Of a DNA stretch of 64,000 nucleotides, positions 28,376 to 39,008 are shown piece after piece. The notes beneath the pieces are model-generated. The model ran no database searches. It was not told the origin of the DNA and saw only the letters and a list, made by a program, of their open reading frames with translations. The translations under genes and the position numbers were made by a program. Origin of the DNA: Saccharolobus caldissimus (GTDB lineage Archaea > Thermoproteota > Thermoprotei_A > Sulfolobales > Sulfolobaceae); assembly GCF_020886315.1 (NCBI RefSeq), contig NZ_AP025226.1, forward strand, positions 2,258,001 to 2,322,000. The letters run 5' to 3'. Numbering within the stretch: position 1 is the stretch's first letter; the number at the start of each line of letters is the position of its first letter.

Positions 28376-28630
28376 TTTACTATCACCTAAAATTAACTTT
28401 GATTTAAACTTTAAATATTTTTTATAGTAAAAACTTATGATAATGATATAAACGGCGTTTATTATGAAAAGAATTCACAATTAATGTAGATTAATAAACA
28501 CGAATTTTTTAATTTTTTATTAAATATTTACATATCTGATGAAAGAGGATTTAAGGAGATTTAAACTAAGCTTCATGAGTGAAATTTTATCGCTCACTCT
28601 GGGTATTAAAGAGAAAAAGTTTAATACTAG

Positions 28631-28645
28631 GTATACAAAGTATAC
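28631..28645. promoter_or_regulatory. GTATAC-AAA-GTATAC, possible antitoxin operator
   Basis: Symmetric element ending 2 bases before the vapB ATG (28648). The position would let the antitoxin block transcription start. Compare 26494-26505. Confidence 0.45.
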
Positions 28646-28647
28646 TT

Positions 28648-28890
28648 ATGACTTACACAACAATTAAAGTTACAGATGATGTAAAAAGGAAGTTAATGAA
28701 GATTGCCGGTGAGCTTAAGGCAGAAAAAGGTGAAGACATTAGCCTAAATGAGGTATTAGAATTCCTTATCACATTTTATGAAAATAATAAGCAGAATAAG
28801 AAGACGTTAAACATGGCTGCATTCAACAACCTAATCACGAAAATGAATAAGGATTCCTCAGAAAAAATTGATGATGTAGTCTATGGATAA
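28648..28890 (+). CDS. vapB: ribbon-helix-helix-type antitoxin, VapB family
   Basis: 80 residues from ATG 28648 (MTYTTIKVTDDVKRKLMKIA). An upstream in-frame ATG at 28579 lies before the operator-like repeat and is unlikely. The N-terminal TTIKVTDDVKRKL strand plus two helices is a CopG/Arc-type DNA-binding fold; the C-terminal part would bind the toxin. Its stop overlaps the toxin ATG by 8 bases. Confidence 0.8.
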   Translation: MTYTTIKVTDDVKRKLMKIAGELKAEKGEDISLNEVLEFLITFYENNKQNKKTLNMAAFNNLITKMNKDSSEKIDDVVYG

Positions 28891-29321
28891 GCTTCTATTA
28901 GATACATCATACTTCATAGCTTATCTAAACAATAACGATGTGAATCATGAAAAGGCGTTAAAATTGTCTGAAAAGAATAAAAGAGTATGAGGCTGTAATT
29001 ACCGATTACATATTTGACGAGCTCATAACTTTCTTAATATATCACGTTGTTAATAAAAACTATGCCGTTAAAGTAGCTAAACTGGTCTTGGAAAAGGTGA
29101 AAGAAGGTGAATTAAACATATTCTTAGTAGATTGGGAAGTGTTTGTTAATGCCCTAAATTACCTTGTTAAATACGAGAGGAAATTAAGTTTTACGGACTG
29201 TACTACGCTTTCTTCGATGGATAAACTAAGCACACAGTTCTTGTTAAGTTTTGATAGAGATTTCGATAATATAAACCTTTTAAAGTCTGGGAAGAGAGTA
29301 ATAAATATAAGGTACTTGTAA
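28883..29321 (+). pseudogene. vapC: VapC PIN toxin with a frameshift
   Basis: ATG 28883 opens MDKLLLDTSYFIAYLNN and stops at 28988 after 35 codons. The rest of a PIN domain follows in the next frame from about 28980: EYEAVITDYIFDELITF, then LSFTDCTTL and SFDRDFDNI, with all four acidic positions kept. One extra A in the AAAA run near 28978-28982 explains the break. It is either a recent loss, a slippage site or a sequencing error. The antitoxin upstream is intact. Confidence 0.75.
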
Positions 29322-29747
29322 GAGAATTAAACTTTCGTCACGACTAACAATTTTAATTTTCACTTAACTCATCATCTCTCTCCACGCCTAGGTTAGGGAG
29401 TGTGTATTCCCAGCCACGACATGGAGAGTCTCATTGGATGCCTTCCTCCCCTTCACATAGACTTCATAGTGATATCCTCCGATTTAGTATTAACGTAAAA
29501 GTCTATAATTTTTATACTTATAACATATATTAATTCAGCTCACTTAATTGTGTTAGGGAGATTAGAAGTAATTAGAAATAACGAGTAGTTATGTAAAAGT
29601 GCCACAGAGCTCAACTTATCATGTATTATTCCATTTTCTTTTAAAACTAACTCATTAATATCCAACTGATTAAAAATTGATAATGAAAATTGATCTACTT
29701 TTACATGACATAAAAATTTATAATTTGGAATAAATTAAGATTGTATT
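29322..29747. other. gap with a transposase relic
   Basis: 29408-29436 matches 14482-14510 in 28 of 29 bases. On the minus strand the longer stretch reads YHYEVYVKGRKASNETLHVV, a fragment of a transposase-like protein. The rest is AT-rich; a TATA-like TTTATAATTT near 29716-29725 serves the next gene. Confidence 0.45.
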
Positions 29748-30530
29748 GTGGACTTATCTAATATTGAAAAAGTACTTGAACTTATAGAATGGCCAGAAGA
29801 TATAGATACTGAAAAAGGTAGGGAAAGATTTCAGTATGCGATAAGATCTTTTAGAAATCTCGATTTTCCGCAGAAAAAGTATGTAATTTTAGAGGTAGCT
29901 GGAGGAAGTGGTATTGGTAGTATTGCACTTGCAAAATCATTAATGGAAAGAAATTGTGAAATAAGCAAATTAGTAATTACAGACATAAGGGAAAAAATAT
30001 TAGAGAAAACTAGAGAATTTTCAAAAAGAGAATTGGGATTTGAGGCTGAAACTTACGTGATTGATGCCAAAGATATTCATAAGTTGGGAATAAAGGCTGA
30101 TATAGTGCTAATGTATGGCAATTCTCATGCGACATTTTCAACTTTAGATATGATTAAATTCCTTTCTTCTGCTTCTTTAAGTTTAAAAGATGATGGAATT
30201 CTGTTAATTCAAGGAACTAACATGTTTTTGGCGTACATTATTAACATGGGTTATAAATACGTCTTATCTGAAAGGGCTACAGATGACAAAGTTTTGATTT
30301 CAGTACATGGAGGGTATGATGAAATTAGAGGAATGTTTAAGAGAATTTTTATAGATTTAGTAAGCAGAGCTAAAGCTGATGTTGAGATTAAATTCTGGGA
30401 CTTCGCTGAGATTTTAGGATTATGTAAAATATTTTTTAAAGAGGCCATCCTTGAAAAAATAGAACCATATAAAGGAATAGTAATATGTAAATATCCGAAA
30501 ATTAATATAAAACCAGAAGATATTGATTAG
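29748..30530 (+). CDS. class I SAM-dependent methyltransferase
   Basis: 260 residues starting with GTG. Motif I EVAGGSGIGSIALAK (about residues 48-62), an acidic residue ending strand 2 (VITDIREK), and VIDAKDIH before strand 4. The rest, including SLKDDGILLIQGTN, fits the Rossmann-like methyltransferase fold. The substrate is unknown and the neighbours do not help. No membrane segment. The gene stands alone with its own TATA box. Confidence 0.75.
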   Translation: MDLSNIEKVLELIEWPEDIDTEKGRERFQYAIRSFRNLDFPQKKYVILEVAGGSGIGSIALAKSLMERNCEISKLVITDIREKILEKTREFSKRELGFEAETYVIDAKDIHKLGIKADIVLMYGNSHATFSTLDMIKFLSSASLSLKDDGILLIQGTNMFLAYIINMGYKYVLSERATDDKVLISVHGGYDEIRGMFKRIFIDLVSRAKADVEIKFWDFAEILGLCKIFFKEAILEKIEPYKGIVICKYPKINIKPEDID

Positions 30531-30760
30531 ATAAAAACTAATGATAACTCTGTTTTAAACTAAAATTAATATTATTTTTGTAGATTCATAAATTCTTTGA
30601 TTTTCCTTAAGTATTAAGTTTACTTCTTATTTGATAAAAAATCAGCCTATAAACATGATTTGAAAATAAACAATCATAATTTAAAAGTAATAAGGGAATG
30701 TTATGATTTTTCATTACTTAAGACTAAAGTTTTTAATATCCCTATTTTTTCATTACATTA

Positions 30761-31291
30761 ATGCCTTTTGAATTTGAGGAATTAGGCTTAGGAGTACTTT
30801 TGATAAAACCTAAAGTATTTCCAGATAATAGGGGATATTTTAAGGAAATATTTAAGGAGTCTGATTTTAAAAAAATGCGGATCCCTATCCCATTACAAGT
30901 TAATGTTTCATTTTCTAAACCTGGAGTTGTGAGAGGTTTGCATTACCAATTACCACCAAAGGAACAAGGTAAAGTAGTGACCGTAATCAAAGGGAGGATA
31001 CTAGATGTTGCAGTAGATATAAGAAAAAGTTCAGAAAGTTTCGGAAAATATGTTTATGCAGAACTTAGTGAAAATAATCACTACATGCTTTGGATTCCTC
31101 CGGGCTTTGCACACGGTTTTCAAGCTTTAGAGGAATCAACTATTGTATACTTTATAACTCATAATGAATATTCTCCTTTCCATGAGAGATGCATAAATTA
31201 CTCCATAATAAACTGGCCCATTAAAAATATAGTAGTTAGTGAAAAAGATGCTAAATGTCCACCGTTAAATAAGGCTGAGGTATTTGAGTAA
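30761..31291 (+). CDS. rfbC: dTDP-4-dehydrorhamnose 3,5-epimerase family protein
   Basis: 176 residues, typical RmlC/RfbC cupin length. FPDNRGYFKE, catalytic His61 in RGLHYQ, DVAVDIRKSS, IPPGFAHGF and the Tyr of NEYSPF (Tyr137) match the family. It epimerises the 4-keto sugar on the way to dTDP-L-rhamnose, used in glycan chains. The rmlABD genes are not nearby, so it acts with enzymes coded elsewhere or in a related sugar route. A TATA box (TTTTTAATA, 30730-30738) suits ATG 30761. Confidence 0.87.
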   Translation: MPFEFEELGLGVLLIKPKVFPDNRGYFKEIFKESDFKKMRIPIPLQVNVSFSKPGVVRGLHYQLPPKEQGKVVTVIKGRILDVAVDIRKSSESFGKYVYAELSENNHYMLWIPPGFAHGFQALEESTIVYFITHNEYSPFHERCINYSIINWPIKNIVVSEKDAKCPPLNKAEVFE

Positions 31292-31483
31292 TATAGGGAA
31301 ATAGATCTCTCATTCTTTTTGACTTTCTTTCATAATAAGTTATTAGATTTTTCCGTTAAACGCTGAAACAATTCTGATAAGTGCTGTTAAAATGTAGTTT
31401 CCCCTTACCTATTTAATAATTTTATCAGAGATTTTATAGTTAACGCCTTAGTTATAAATTCTAGAGATTGAGAAGATATGTTA

Positions 31484-32527
31484 TTAATAAGGGCATGCAG
31501 GATCCTCAGCTAACGGATCGTTAAATATCGCAAAAGCTCTTGCTCTACTTCCGCCACATATATTATTATATTTACAAATTCCGCACTTCCCGTTAAGTTT
31601 TCCCATTCTTATCATCTTCAATAGTTCTGATTCTCTGTATATCTTAACTATACTCTCTCTTCTTACATTGCCTAACACTATTGGAAGGAACCCACTCGGG
31701 TATACATCGCCATTATAAGCAATGAAGATAACGCCAGAACCATCTCTAGTGGGTATTATACTCTTATCTACATCCTTCACAGGCTTTCCTAATAATTCCC
31801 TTAACTTCTCAATTAATTCATTATTACTTCCACTATATTCTAATTTAGCCCTCCTAAAGAATGGAGCCTCAACTGTCCTCACTGTAATATCGTATCTTGT
31901 TACCTCTACGAGGAAGTCAATAACTTCTTTATATTTTTCCTTAGGTATGTCGAGCTCTATAGTTCCTCTACCTACTGGTATTAAAAAGAATACTTCCCAA
32001 ATTCTTACCCCTAATTCCTTAATTAGTCTAACGATTTCTGGTAATTCATAGTAATTCTTTTTCCAAATTAAAGTATTAACTTGAACTTGTAAACCGTAAT
32101 CTAAACCCATTTTTATTGAATTTATTGCGTGTTTATAACTTCCTAAACCTCTTAGCCAATCGTGAGTTTCTGCTTTAGCACCATCAAGACTTATTGACAT
32201 ATATAATGCGAATTCCTTAATTTTCCTTATCATATCCTCATTTAAACGGTATGAAGGAGAAGGGGCTATGGATACTATTAACCCTAAGGATTTAGCGTAG
32301 TCCATTAATTCGAATATATCATCTCTACTTAGGGGATCTCCACCCGTGAAAACAACTACAACCTTACCAAAATTTGAGATATCCTCCAATAATCTCTTTC
32401 CCTCAATAGTAGATAATTCTCCTGGTAATGGCTTATTAATTGCGTTAGCCCTACAGTGCTTGCACGTTAAAGGACAAGCTTTTGTAACTTCCCAGAAGAC
32501 TAAATGTGGAGCTCTTTCAAAGGACAT
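31484..32527 (-). CDS. ahbD: radical SAM/SPASM enzyme, probable haem synthase AhbD
   Basis: About 347 residues from the Met of [11 protein letters not shown]; the longer frame to 32560 only adds residues overlapping the upstream gene. The radical SAM cluster is Cys18-x3-Cys22-x2-Cys25 (CPLTCKHC). A C-terminal auxiliary cluster region has [12 protein letters not shown] and a final Cys near DPACPY. AhbD removes two carboxyl groups from Fe-coproporphyrin III to give haem b in the siroheme-dependent route of archaea. The opening [14 protein letters not shown] and the pairing with ahbC support this, but related peptide-modifying enzymes look alike. Confidence 0.65.
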   Translation of the reverse strand: MSFERAPHLVFWEVTKACPLTCKHCRANAINKPLPGELSTIEGKRLLEDISNFGKVVVVFTGGDPLSRDDIFELMDYAKSLGLIVSIAPSPSYRLNEDMIRKIKEFALYMSISLDGAKAETHDWLRGLGSYKHAINSIKMGLDYGLQVQVNTLIWKKNYYELPEIVRLIKELGVRIWEVFFLIPVGRGTIELDIPKEKYKEVIDFLVEVTRYDITVRTVEAPFFRRAKLEYSGSNNELIEKLRELLGKPVKDVDKSIIPTRDGSGVIFIAYNGDVYPSGFLPIVLGNVRRESIVKIYRESELLKMIRMGKLNGKCGICKYNNICGGSRARAFAIFNDPLAEDPACPY

Positions 32528-33633
32528 AAGGGATCCTCTCCGTAGATATTTCCCGTCCAATAATAGGCTCTAGCCCTATCCCCACCCTTACACGCGTGTT
32601 TATATAGGCAACTGCTACACCTACCGGTTAGATATTTATCTGTATTTACGAAAATATCGGGAATATTTGAAATTATATCCCTTAGCTTACTCTCTCTCAC
32701 GTTACCTAGTTTAATGAAGTCTATGAATTGGCATGGGTAAACGTCACCGTTAGGGTAAATGGAGATCATTTTCCTTCCGCATCCTCCGCTACTCTCAACG
32801 AACTTAAGGTATTTTTCTAACTCCTCTTTATTCTTAGCAATCTTCTTAGCTATATATATTCCATCAAAGGGACCTAAAGTGGTTTCTATTTCTATCATTC
32901 CTTTTAATTTCATCGCATAATCAATTAACTTATCCATAAATTGCTTATATTGTTCAGGAGTGTAAGCTAAGTTCTTTAATTCCCTTCCTCTTCCGCTTGC
33001 TGATAAATGGTAAAAAGTTATCCTTTTAACCCCTAATTCTAAGGCAAGTTTTATATAATTATCCAATTCAGTAATATTTTCAGAGGTTAGGGTAAATCTT
33101 AATCCAACGTTTAACCCAGCCTTAATTGCGTTCTTTATTCCGTTAATTGTAAGGTTGAAAGCTCCCTTAACACCTCTGAATTTATCGTGAAACTCAGGTC
33201 TATAACTATCTAAACTTATCCCAACGTATAAAAATCCCAATTCCTTTAACCTCTCAGCTATCTTTTGGGTAATTAAAGTTCCGTTAGTGGATAAGGCTAG
33301 TTTTAAACCCCTTTCCCTAGCGTACTCCGCGATTTTAAAGAAGTCCTCTCTCATTAAGGGCTCTCCGCCACTCATTATAACTAGTGGTACCTTAAGTTCT
33401 GCAATTTGGTCAACTAGGTTTAACGACTCCTCAGTAGTTAATCCGTTTTCTCTTTCTGGAGACGCATTTATATAGCAATGAATACACCTTAAATTGCACT
33501 TATAAGTCATATTCCATGTTATTATGGGTCTGAAAACTTCGCTGAATCTACTTGGTTTATCCTTGTTATATTCCCCTTTTATTGAAAATGATACAGTACC
33601 GGAGCCAGTTACCATAACGCTAACGGGAATCAT
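32500..33633 (-). CDS. ahbC: radical SAM/SPASM enzyme, probable 12,18-didecarboxysiroheme deacetylase AhbC
   Basis: 377 residues. Radical SAM motif Cys46-x3-Cys50-x2-Cys53 (CNLRCIHC), SAM-binding MSGGEPLM, and a C-terminal Cys set ([28 protein letters not shown]). AhbC removes the two acetate side chains on the path from siroheme to haem. The gene overlaps ahbD by 28 bases, so the last two steps of haem synthesis are probably translated together. The haem would supply the oxidase genes encoded a few kilobases away. The split between AhbC and AhbD is by likeness, not proof. Confidence 0.65.
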   Translation of the reverse strand: MIPVSVMVTGSGTVSFSIKGEYNKDKPSRFSEVFRPIITWNMTYKCNLRCIHCYINASPERENGLTTEESLNLVDQIAELKVPLVIMSGGEPLMREDFFKIAEYARERGLKLALSTNGTLITQKIAERLKELGFLYVGISLDSYRPEFHDKFRGVKGAFNLTINGIKNAIKAGLNVGLRFTLTSENITELDNYIKLALELGVKRITFYHLSASGRGRELKNLAYTPEQYKQFMDKLIDYAMKLKGMIEIETTLGPFDGIYIAKKIAKNKEELEKYLKFVESSGGCGRKMISIYPNGDVYPCQFIDFIKLGNVRESKLRDIISNIPDIFVNTDKYLTGRCSSCLYKHACKGGDRARAYYWTGNIYGEDPLCPLKELHI

Positions 33634-33713
33634 AATATAAGATTTTTAATTTTAACTTAAATTATCGTGCATAATAGTTTAATTATAATTACGTAAAACG
33701 CCGTTAAAGATAC

Positions 33714-34019
33714 CTAATAATTTTTAATTAATCCCGAGAACAGGACTATCAAAAGTGGAAGGGATTCGAAAGCTAATATTATCCCCTTAGTTCCAACCAC
33801 AAAACCTTCTATTACTCCAGAAAATATTATAAAGCATATGACAGTAAGTAACATCCTCAACTCCTCTCTTGAAATTACTTTCGTGTTTAACCTTAAGCTT
33901 TCTATAACTTCATTCTCAGCTATGCCTAGAACTATTAAAGTTGTTATACCTGCAAATACAAGTGAGAAAACCATTATACCAAAAATTACGAAGTAATTAG
34001 GTACCATGAGTATTCTCAC
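33714..34019 (-). CDS. small membrane protein
   Basis: 101 residues with three membrane helices (YFVIFGIMVFSLVFAGITTL, MLLTVICFIIFSGVIEGFVV, IILAFESLPLLIVLFSGL). No known motif. It has its own unit between ahbC and an empty stretch. Possibly linked to the membrane redox genes nearby, but nothing shows it. Confidence 0.55.
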   Translation of the reverse strand: MRILMVPNYFVIFGIMVFSLVFAGITTLIVLGIAENEVIESLRLNTKVISREELRMLLTVICFIIFSGVIEGFVVGTKGIILAFESLPLLIVLFSGLIKNY

Positions 34020-34740
34020 CGTACCCTATAATATAATTCATATATTTTAGAGTTAAAAATTTAATGTATTGAATAGTTAAAAATATTTAAACCAAATATA
34101 TTTCAATTATGTAAATAGTTATAGCTAAAAGGAATTTTAATATTTTATTACTTATAATTAAACATAATCTACTAATATACTTTACTATTTTTAAAGCAAT
34201 AAAACTAAAAAGTTGACAAGCTCATCTAAAACTTGCTTAGCTACAATCATATACTAAAAATAATCTTAGCGTAAATTAGGCAGTTAGTCCTATTTTAAAA
34301 ATAACTATAAAAAGAATATACTTATAGTAGGAGATATATGAAAAATTTTTAAACAGTTTTCATCAGTATATTAATATGTATATTGGTTAGATATTTTATT
34401 ATTTTCTGATAAACCATTAATACATGTATTTTCCTTATTTATTTTCCGAATATATTAAAGAACATAACTGGCAATTTTTAGTCCAGTTTCTATATTTGAT
34501 TTACGACTCGTCGTAACTAAAGAAAGTCTATACAGTCTAAATACATGGAAAAAACTTTCTTTATTAACCATTAAACTATCAATGTAAATAAAAGATAAAA
34601 AGGTAAGACATGTTAAATGCCGTTAAAGTAAATAATATCTAATTTTATAGCATAGTATTTATTAATGTTCTTTAGAATGGGTGAATCCATATCATAATTT
34701 TAATTTAAAATGATTATTTTTTCTCATAATTAGTATAAAT
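34020..34740. other. 721-base AT-rich gap with a 97-bp repeat
   Basis: No gene seen. It holds the first copy of the 97-bp direct repeat (34497-34593). The remainder is AT-rich without clear structure. Confidence 0.55.
34497..34593. repeat. 97-bp direct repeat, copy A
   Basis: Identical in every base to 38819-38915 and in the same orientation. It starts TGATTTACGACTCGTCGT and contains a 10-bp perfect inverted repeat, TAAAGAAAGT/ACTTTCTTTA. The ends share ATTTAC/GTAAAT in inverted order, a weak hint of a mobile element. Confidence 0.9.
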
Positions 34741-35751
34741 TTAGTGTCTAATTTGAATCCAAATCGTTCTTCCCGCTATATCTTTAACGCTTATTAAAAA
34801 CACGTTTTGATTATCTACAGCTATTACGTGTCTATTATTTTTCTCGATTATCCAAGGAATTAAAGAGGTTATGTTATCATCAGAATTGAAAATTTTAATA
34901 TCGAATCTGCCCTCTATTAGATCATCGAAAGTCTTTCCTTCAGCAATCATTCTTATGGCATCTCTAAAAGTAAATATGCCTATTTTATTATTCTTCTTTA
35001 ACACTAAAGCCTTTCTTTTCTCCCTTATCATTATGTTAATAGCGTCCCTTAAAGTGATTTCTCCCTCTATCACATTAACTCTCTCTCCTATTTCCCTTAA
35101 TTTAGTCTTTAAGTCTATCTTAACATACGTGTGGCTACTATCCTTAATTATTTCGCTTCTAGTATAAGCCCTTAATACATCTCTAAAAGAGATCATCCCA
35201 ACTATTTTGTCATCAGACGTAATAGGTAAGTGTGAAATCCCGTAATGGAGCATTATTTCTAAAGCCTTTTCAATTCCACATAATTTATCCACACAAATGG
35301 TATCTTTCCCTATATCTTTTAATCTCATATTTAGATTAGGGGAAGTAAGTATATCAGTTTCAGTAACTATTTTATTTTCTTCTCGTAAAATTAGGGAAGC
35401 AATGTTGTATTTAACCATAATTTTAGCCCCCTCCCTAATTAACTGATCCCCATTAACGGTAATTATGGGACTTCTCATATATCTTTTTACCCTAGAGATT
35501 ACTAACTTTGCCCTAATTGAAGGTTCCACGTAATTTATTACTGAAATGCAGTCATAAGGACATGCTCTTTCACATGCCATACATCCAGTACAGTCAGCGG
35601 GCTCTATCACTTCAGCTATATTAGTTATGCTATTAATAGATATACATTTAGCTAATGCACATGCCTTTTGGCACATATAACAGCCTACACACCTATCTAC
35701 ATCAATTATCACTTTAGGTATGTATTTATCCTCACATTTTATTACTATCAT
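34741..35751 (-). CDS. ferredoxin-CBS fusion protein (fox cluster type)
   Basis: 336 residues. The N-terminal 2x[4Fe-4S] domain has Cys21-x2-Cys24-x2-Cys27-x3-Cys31 and Cys54-x2-Cys57-x2-Cys60-x3-Cys64. Four CBS motifs follow (about residues 95-330). CBS units may sense nucleotides and gate electron flow. It lies 9 bases downstream of the membrane polyferredoxin gene, so both are one operon, divergent from the oxidase genes. Ferredoxin/CBS genes are part of described fox clusters in iron-oxidising Sulfolobales. Exact fox letter not assigned. Confidence 0.8.
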   Translation of the reverse strand: MIVIKCEDKYIPKVIIDVDRCVGCYMCQKACALAKCISINSITNIAEVIEPADCTGCMACERACPYDCISVINYVEPSIRAKLVISRVKRYMRSPIITVNGDQLIREGAKIMVKYNIASLILREENKIVTETDILTSPNLNMRLKDIGKDTICVDKLCGIEKALEIMLHYGISHLPITSDDKIVGMISFRDVLRAYTRSEIIKDSSHTYVKIDLKTKLREIGERVNVIEGEITLRDAINIMIREKRKALVLKKNNKIGIFTFRDAIRMIAEGKTFDDLIEGRFDIKIFNSDDNITSLIPWIIEKNNRHVIAVDNQNVFLISVKDIAGRTIWIQIRH

Positions 35752-35760
35752 GATATCACC

Positions 35761-37584
35761 TTAGAATGGAGGTTGAGCTTCTAAAGGATTATATATTACA
35801 TTCCCTAAGTATTTATTATAATAAGGATAAGATGGACTATTAGGAGAACATATCCAATAGGTTATTAGTATAAATAGCAATCCTAAGATAAAGTTACAAA
35901 TTAGATAATAAGAGAGAGGTATCCCATCTTTTTTAGATAACTCTTTAGACGCCCTATATGAAAGCCATATGCCGAAAACGAGCACTCCCTCCATAATTGG
36001 CATGACCCACCATTCCGCTATTCCGTTAGCCGGATTGCTGCCTAAATGTATTAAGACATTATACCAGAAGCCTTGATAACTCTCATTACTGAAGAAGGGT
36101 ATCTCATCTAATATTATCAATGCACCTCCAAGAAATTTAGGTAAATTCCTAGCTAGGATACTGGCAGCAAATATGGGCACCATTGAGTAAGAGATCGAAG
36201 TAAATATAGACTTTAATGGGATTCCCACTCTCTTCTCGCCGATTTTTGAAGCCATATATACTATAAATATGGGAAGGGAGTTTAGGGCTAGGTAATCTAA
36301 GGGCATTGGATATCCATAATTACTAAATCCGTATACAGAAAGTCCAGGTGTTAGAAGTTTTGCAATCTTACTCCAACCAGTAACATAGCTAAGCCATTCG
36401 TCTATTATTGTATATAACGGTAATGCATTAAAGAATTGAAAGAATACTACGCCAGTCAGAATTAGTACAGATAACGCAATGTCAATTCTCTTCCTATTAT
36501 TATTTATTAAGTCGTTTAGCCATGGAAATCTCTTCACGTTCCAATCTATATTATCATAAGGACAAGCCTTATAGCAATCTGAAGCTAAACCGCAGAAAGG
36601 CGAAGTTTCCGTACTTCCTGGAGATGCAAACCACGGACAGCCAAAACTCTTCTCATTACCTCTCATGCAATCCTTTGTTGCACATGCTTTGCAAACGTCT
36701 TTATTTTTAGCCCTAAAAGTACCTAATGGTGAAATCATAGTATTAATAGCTAACGGTGCACTTAGAGGGCAAATAGTTCTGCAGAAAGTCCTCTCCTGAA
36801 ATATTAATGCAATTGCCAATTCAAATAAGCCAATATATATGAGTACTACTGAGGTCAATTCTGGTATACCGGGCATTCCTATGCCATAGAATTCTTCTAC
36901 CCATGTTAAGACGGAAAAACCTATCGCTGAATAAATTATTGTTGAATATTTAATAGGCCATCTCAATTTCAATCCCAATTTCCTTTTAGTCTTTCTCCAA
37001 AAATGTCCTCTTTGAACCCATTCAGCTTGACCGCTAAAAGGGCACGTCTGGCACCACACTCTTCCATTAGCTATCCACGTTAGTAGCCATAATAACGGAA
37101 ACCAGAAGAGCCAACTAATATCAGGAGCAAAGTTCGTTAAATTTAAGCCAGCTAAGTTAAGGTTCTGATTCCCTATAAATCCTACAATCATTACAATGTA
37201 AAATACTATAAAGCTGGGCAGTATTATAAGAGTGTGTATCCACTGTTTTTTGAATAGCTTACCAATAAATCCCTTTAGCATAGAGGGTTTATGTTCACAG
37301 ATTGAATTCGTTCTCTCGCTTGATTGTATTTTATAATTTACATATATCCATCGATTTGTATTATCTTTATGATAGAAATCTATTAGAAGATTTACGAAAA
37401 ATATCGTTCCTAAGGTTGTACTTACGAGAATTCCAGCCTCTATTAACAGAATATTTTTAATTAATATAGATACAAAGGTAAATACGGAAAAGATAACGAA
37501 GAATATCCCAATAAAAAAGGTAAATTTTCTTTCATAATTTTTTAATTTATGTTCTTTTCTATATAGTACATTATATTGTTCCAT
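35761..37584 (-). CDS. membrane polyferredoxin, NapH/CcoG-like (fox cluster type)
   Basis: 607 residues. At least ten membrane helices surround Cys-rich loops: [12 protein letters not shown] (about 190), [10 protein letters not shown] (about 268), then [12 protein letters not shown], a lone Cys in GCPWFAS and [13 protein letters not shown] (about 295-345). This resembles NosR/NapH-type proteins that pass electrons across the membrane to Fe-S clusters. With the ferredoxin-CBS protein it could take electrons from quinol or iron towards NAD(P)H or ferredoxin (uphill flow), which iron oxidisers need. That role is inferred. Shine-Dalgarno-like GGTGAT precedes the ATG. Confidence 0.8.
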   Translation of the reverse strand: MEQYNVLYRKEHKLKNYERKFTFFIGIFFVIFSVFTFVSILIKNILLIEAGILVSTTLGTIFFVNLLIDFYHKDNTNRWIYVNYKIQSSERTNSICEHKPSMLKGFIGKLFKKQWIHTLIILPSFIVFYIVMIVGFIGNQNLNLAGLNLTNFAPDISWLFWFPLLWLLTWIANGRVWCQTCPFSGQAEWVQRGHFWRKTKRKLGLKLRWPIKYSTIIYSAIGFSVLTWVEEFYGIGMPGIPELTSVVLIYIGLFELAIALIFQERTFCRTICPLSAPLAINTMISPLGTFRAKNKDVCKACATKDCMRGNEKSFGCPWFASPGSTETSPFCGLASDCYKACPYDNIDWNVKRFPWLNDLINNNRKRIDIALSVLILTGVVFFQFFNALPLYTIIDEWLSYVTGWSKIAKLLTPGLSVYGFSNYGYPMPLDYLALNSLPIFIVYMASKIGEKRVGIPLKSIFTSISYSMVPIFAASILARNLPKFLGGALIILDEIPFFSNESYQGFWYNVLIHLGSNPANGIAEWWVMPIMEGVLVFGIWLSYRASKELSKKDGIPLSYYLICNFILGLLFILITYWICSPNSPSYPYYNKYLGNVIYNPLEAQPPF

Positions 37585-38050
37585 TATATATCACCAATTT
37601 ATAATTATAGATCTTTATGCTAAACATATGTCTTAAAATATTTCTGTTTATACCATTTAAAAAGTTATCTTGTATTTGCACAATTAAATTGAAATACATA
37701 AATAAGCAAATTTTGTAAATAAATAATACTTCGACAGTTGTTCTATTTTAATAATCTAAAAGAGATAATATCTATATATTATTTGTAGTATAAATTATAA
37801 TCTGTTATATAGCATTTTTAGATCTTAAATTAAGTTTAGTTTGACAGTGGACAAATTAACATAACTCAACCTAGTTTATACTTAAAAAGTAAAGTAATGA
37901 CATTCCAAAAAGACATTCCCTTAATCCATATTAAACGAGATTACATCTTATTAAAAGTCTTTTTAATATTGCAATAACACATAAGATGCTTATTCAGCGT
38001 TAATTGAGTAAAATTTTTATTTAGCCTATAGAATAGAAATATGAGGAGCA
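37585..38050. other. divergent promoter region of the fox-like genes
   Basis: 466 AT-rich bases between divergent units. For the right-hand gene, TATTTAG-like and TTTTTATTTA runs near 38012-38022 and GAGGAG before ATG 38051 indicate a short leader. No other element recognised. Confidence 0.4.
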
Positions 38051-38269
38051 ATGAACGTAAAAATGTGGGGACTAATATTAGCTGGAGCGATATTAGTAGC
38101 AATATCAGTAATAATTGAAGTAATATATTCTTATAGCTTGCTAAAACCAGTTCCATGGTCATTTTACTATGTCCCAGGAGGGACGGATTATGCTGGGGAA
38201 TTTATTGCGCTAATAGGTTTAATACTAATCATGGCAGGAGGCTATATGACCCGTGAACCTAAAGAATAA
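38051..38269 (+). CDS. small two-helix membrane protein upstream of the oxidase
   Basis: 72 residues: helices MWGLILAGAILVAISVIIEV and YAGEFIALIGLILIMAGGYM, with a Tyr/Pro-rich loop (PWSFYYVPGGTDY) between. A GAGGAG ribosome site precedes the ATG. It overlaps the next gene by 17 bases. Small subunits of this kind accompany archaeal oxidases; its role here is unknown. Confidence 0.6.
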   Translation: MNVKMWGLILAGAILVAISVIIEVIYSYSLLKPVPWSFYYVPGGTDYAGEFIALIGLILIMAGGYMTREPKE

Positions 38270-38717
38270 GAAAATAATTTTTTTAGTTTTAGTAATAATT
38301 GCGGCATTAATTACGTCTTTTTTAATAACTAATAGAAATATAGGCTCAAGTTCATTTATTTCTCAGAATAACTATAATTATACGTATGGAACATTCAATA
38401 TAATAGTGTATAATGCATCTAGCGGAACTATTAAAAGGGTAAATATAACTGGCATATTATTCCATGTAAATAATATAAATGATCGATCATTAACAATTAT
38501 ATCTGTCTCTAATTCAACATTCACAATAAATAACCCTCCATTTTATATACAGACTCCAGTGCCTTTACCTAACGGGAGTATAATAAGTGGTTATACGAGA
38601 AGCTATGAAATATATATAGGATATGAAACCATTATACTACCCACTAATGGATTAAGTCCAGGATATTATATCATTACTCTTAGTGATGGAACTACAATTC
38701 CAGTTTACATAAAATAG
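38253..38717 (+). CDS. membrane-anchored extracytoplasmic protein
   Basis: 154 residues from GTG 38253, overlapping the previous gene. One N-terminal anchor helix (IIFLVLVIIAALITSFLI), then a beta-rich outside domain with many Asn-X-Ser/Thr sites (NYNYTYGTF, VNITGI). No haem or copper motif. Coupled to the small membrane protein before it. Family not recognised. It might shield or assemble a redox partner on the outer face. Confidence 0.5.
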   Translation: MNLKNKKIIFLVLVIIAALITSFLITNRNIGSSSFISQNNYNYTYGTFNIIVYNASSGTIKRVNITGILFHVNNINDRSLTIISVSNSTFTINNPPFYIQTPVPLPNGSIISGYTRSYEIYIGYETIILPTNGLSPGYYIITLSDGTTIPVYIK

Positions 38718-38818
38718 GTTATATATCTAATTAATATTGATTTAAAGATATTATTTTCTACTTCTTAGTATCTGATAAATAAAATTTGAATGATATTTCT
38801 TCTATCAATTATTAAATC

Positions 38819-38915
38819 TGATTTACGACTCGTCGTAACTAAAGAAAGTCTATACAGTCTAAATACATGGAAAAAACTTTCTTTATTAACCATTAAACTA
38901 TCAATGTAAATAAAA
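38819..38915. repeat. 97-bp direct repeat, copy B
   Basis: Exact copy of 34497-34593, 4322 bases further on. It ends about 95 bases before the foxA TATA box. Confidence 0.9.
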
Positions 38916-39008
38916 AGTATATAGCATCATTTTGTTCATATCATAATATTATAGTCAAAGAAAATAAACTAGATTTATATAAAATATTTAGACTCACTAT
39001 TATTCTAA

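Noticed and set aside
31722-32051. Plus-strand frame of 109 codons opposite ahbD
   Set aside because: Antisense shadow; Ser/Leu-rich with no family features.
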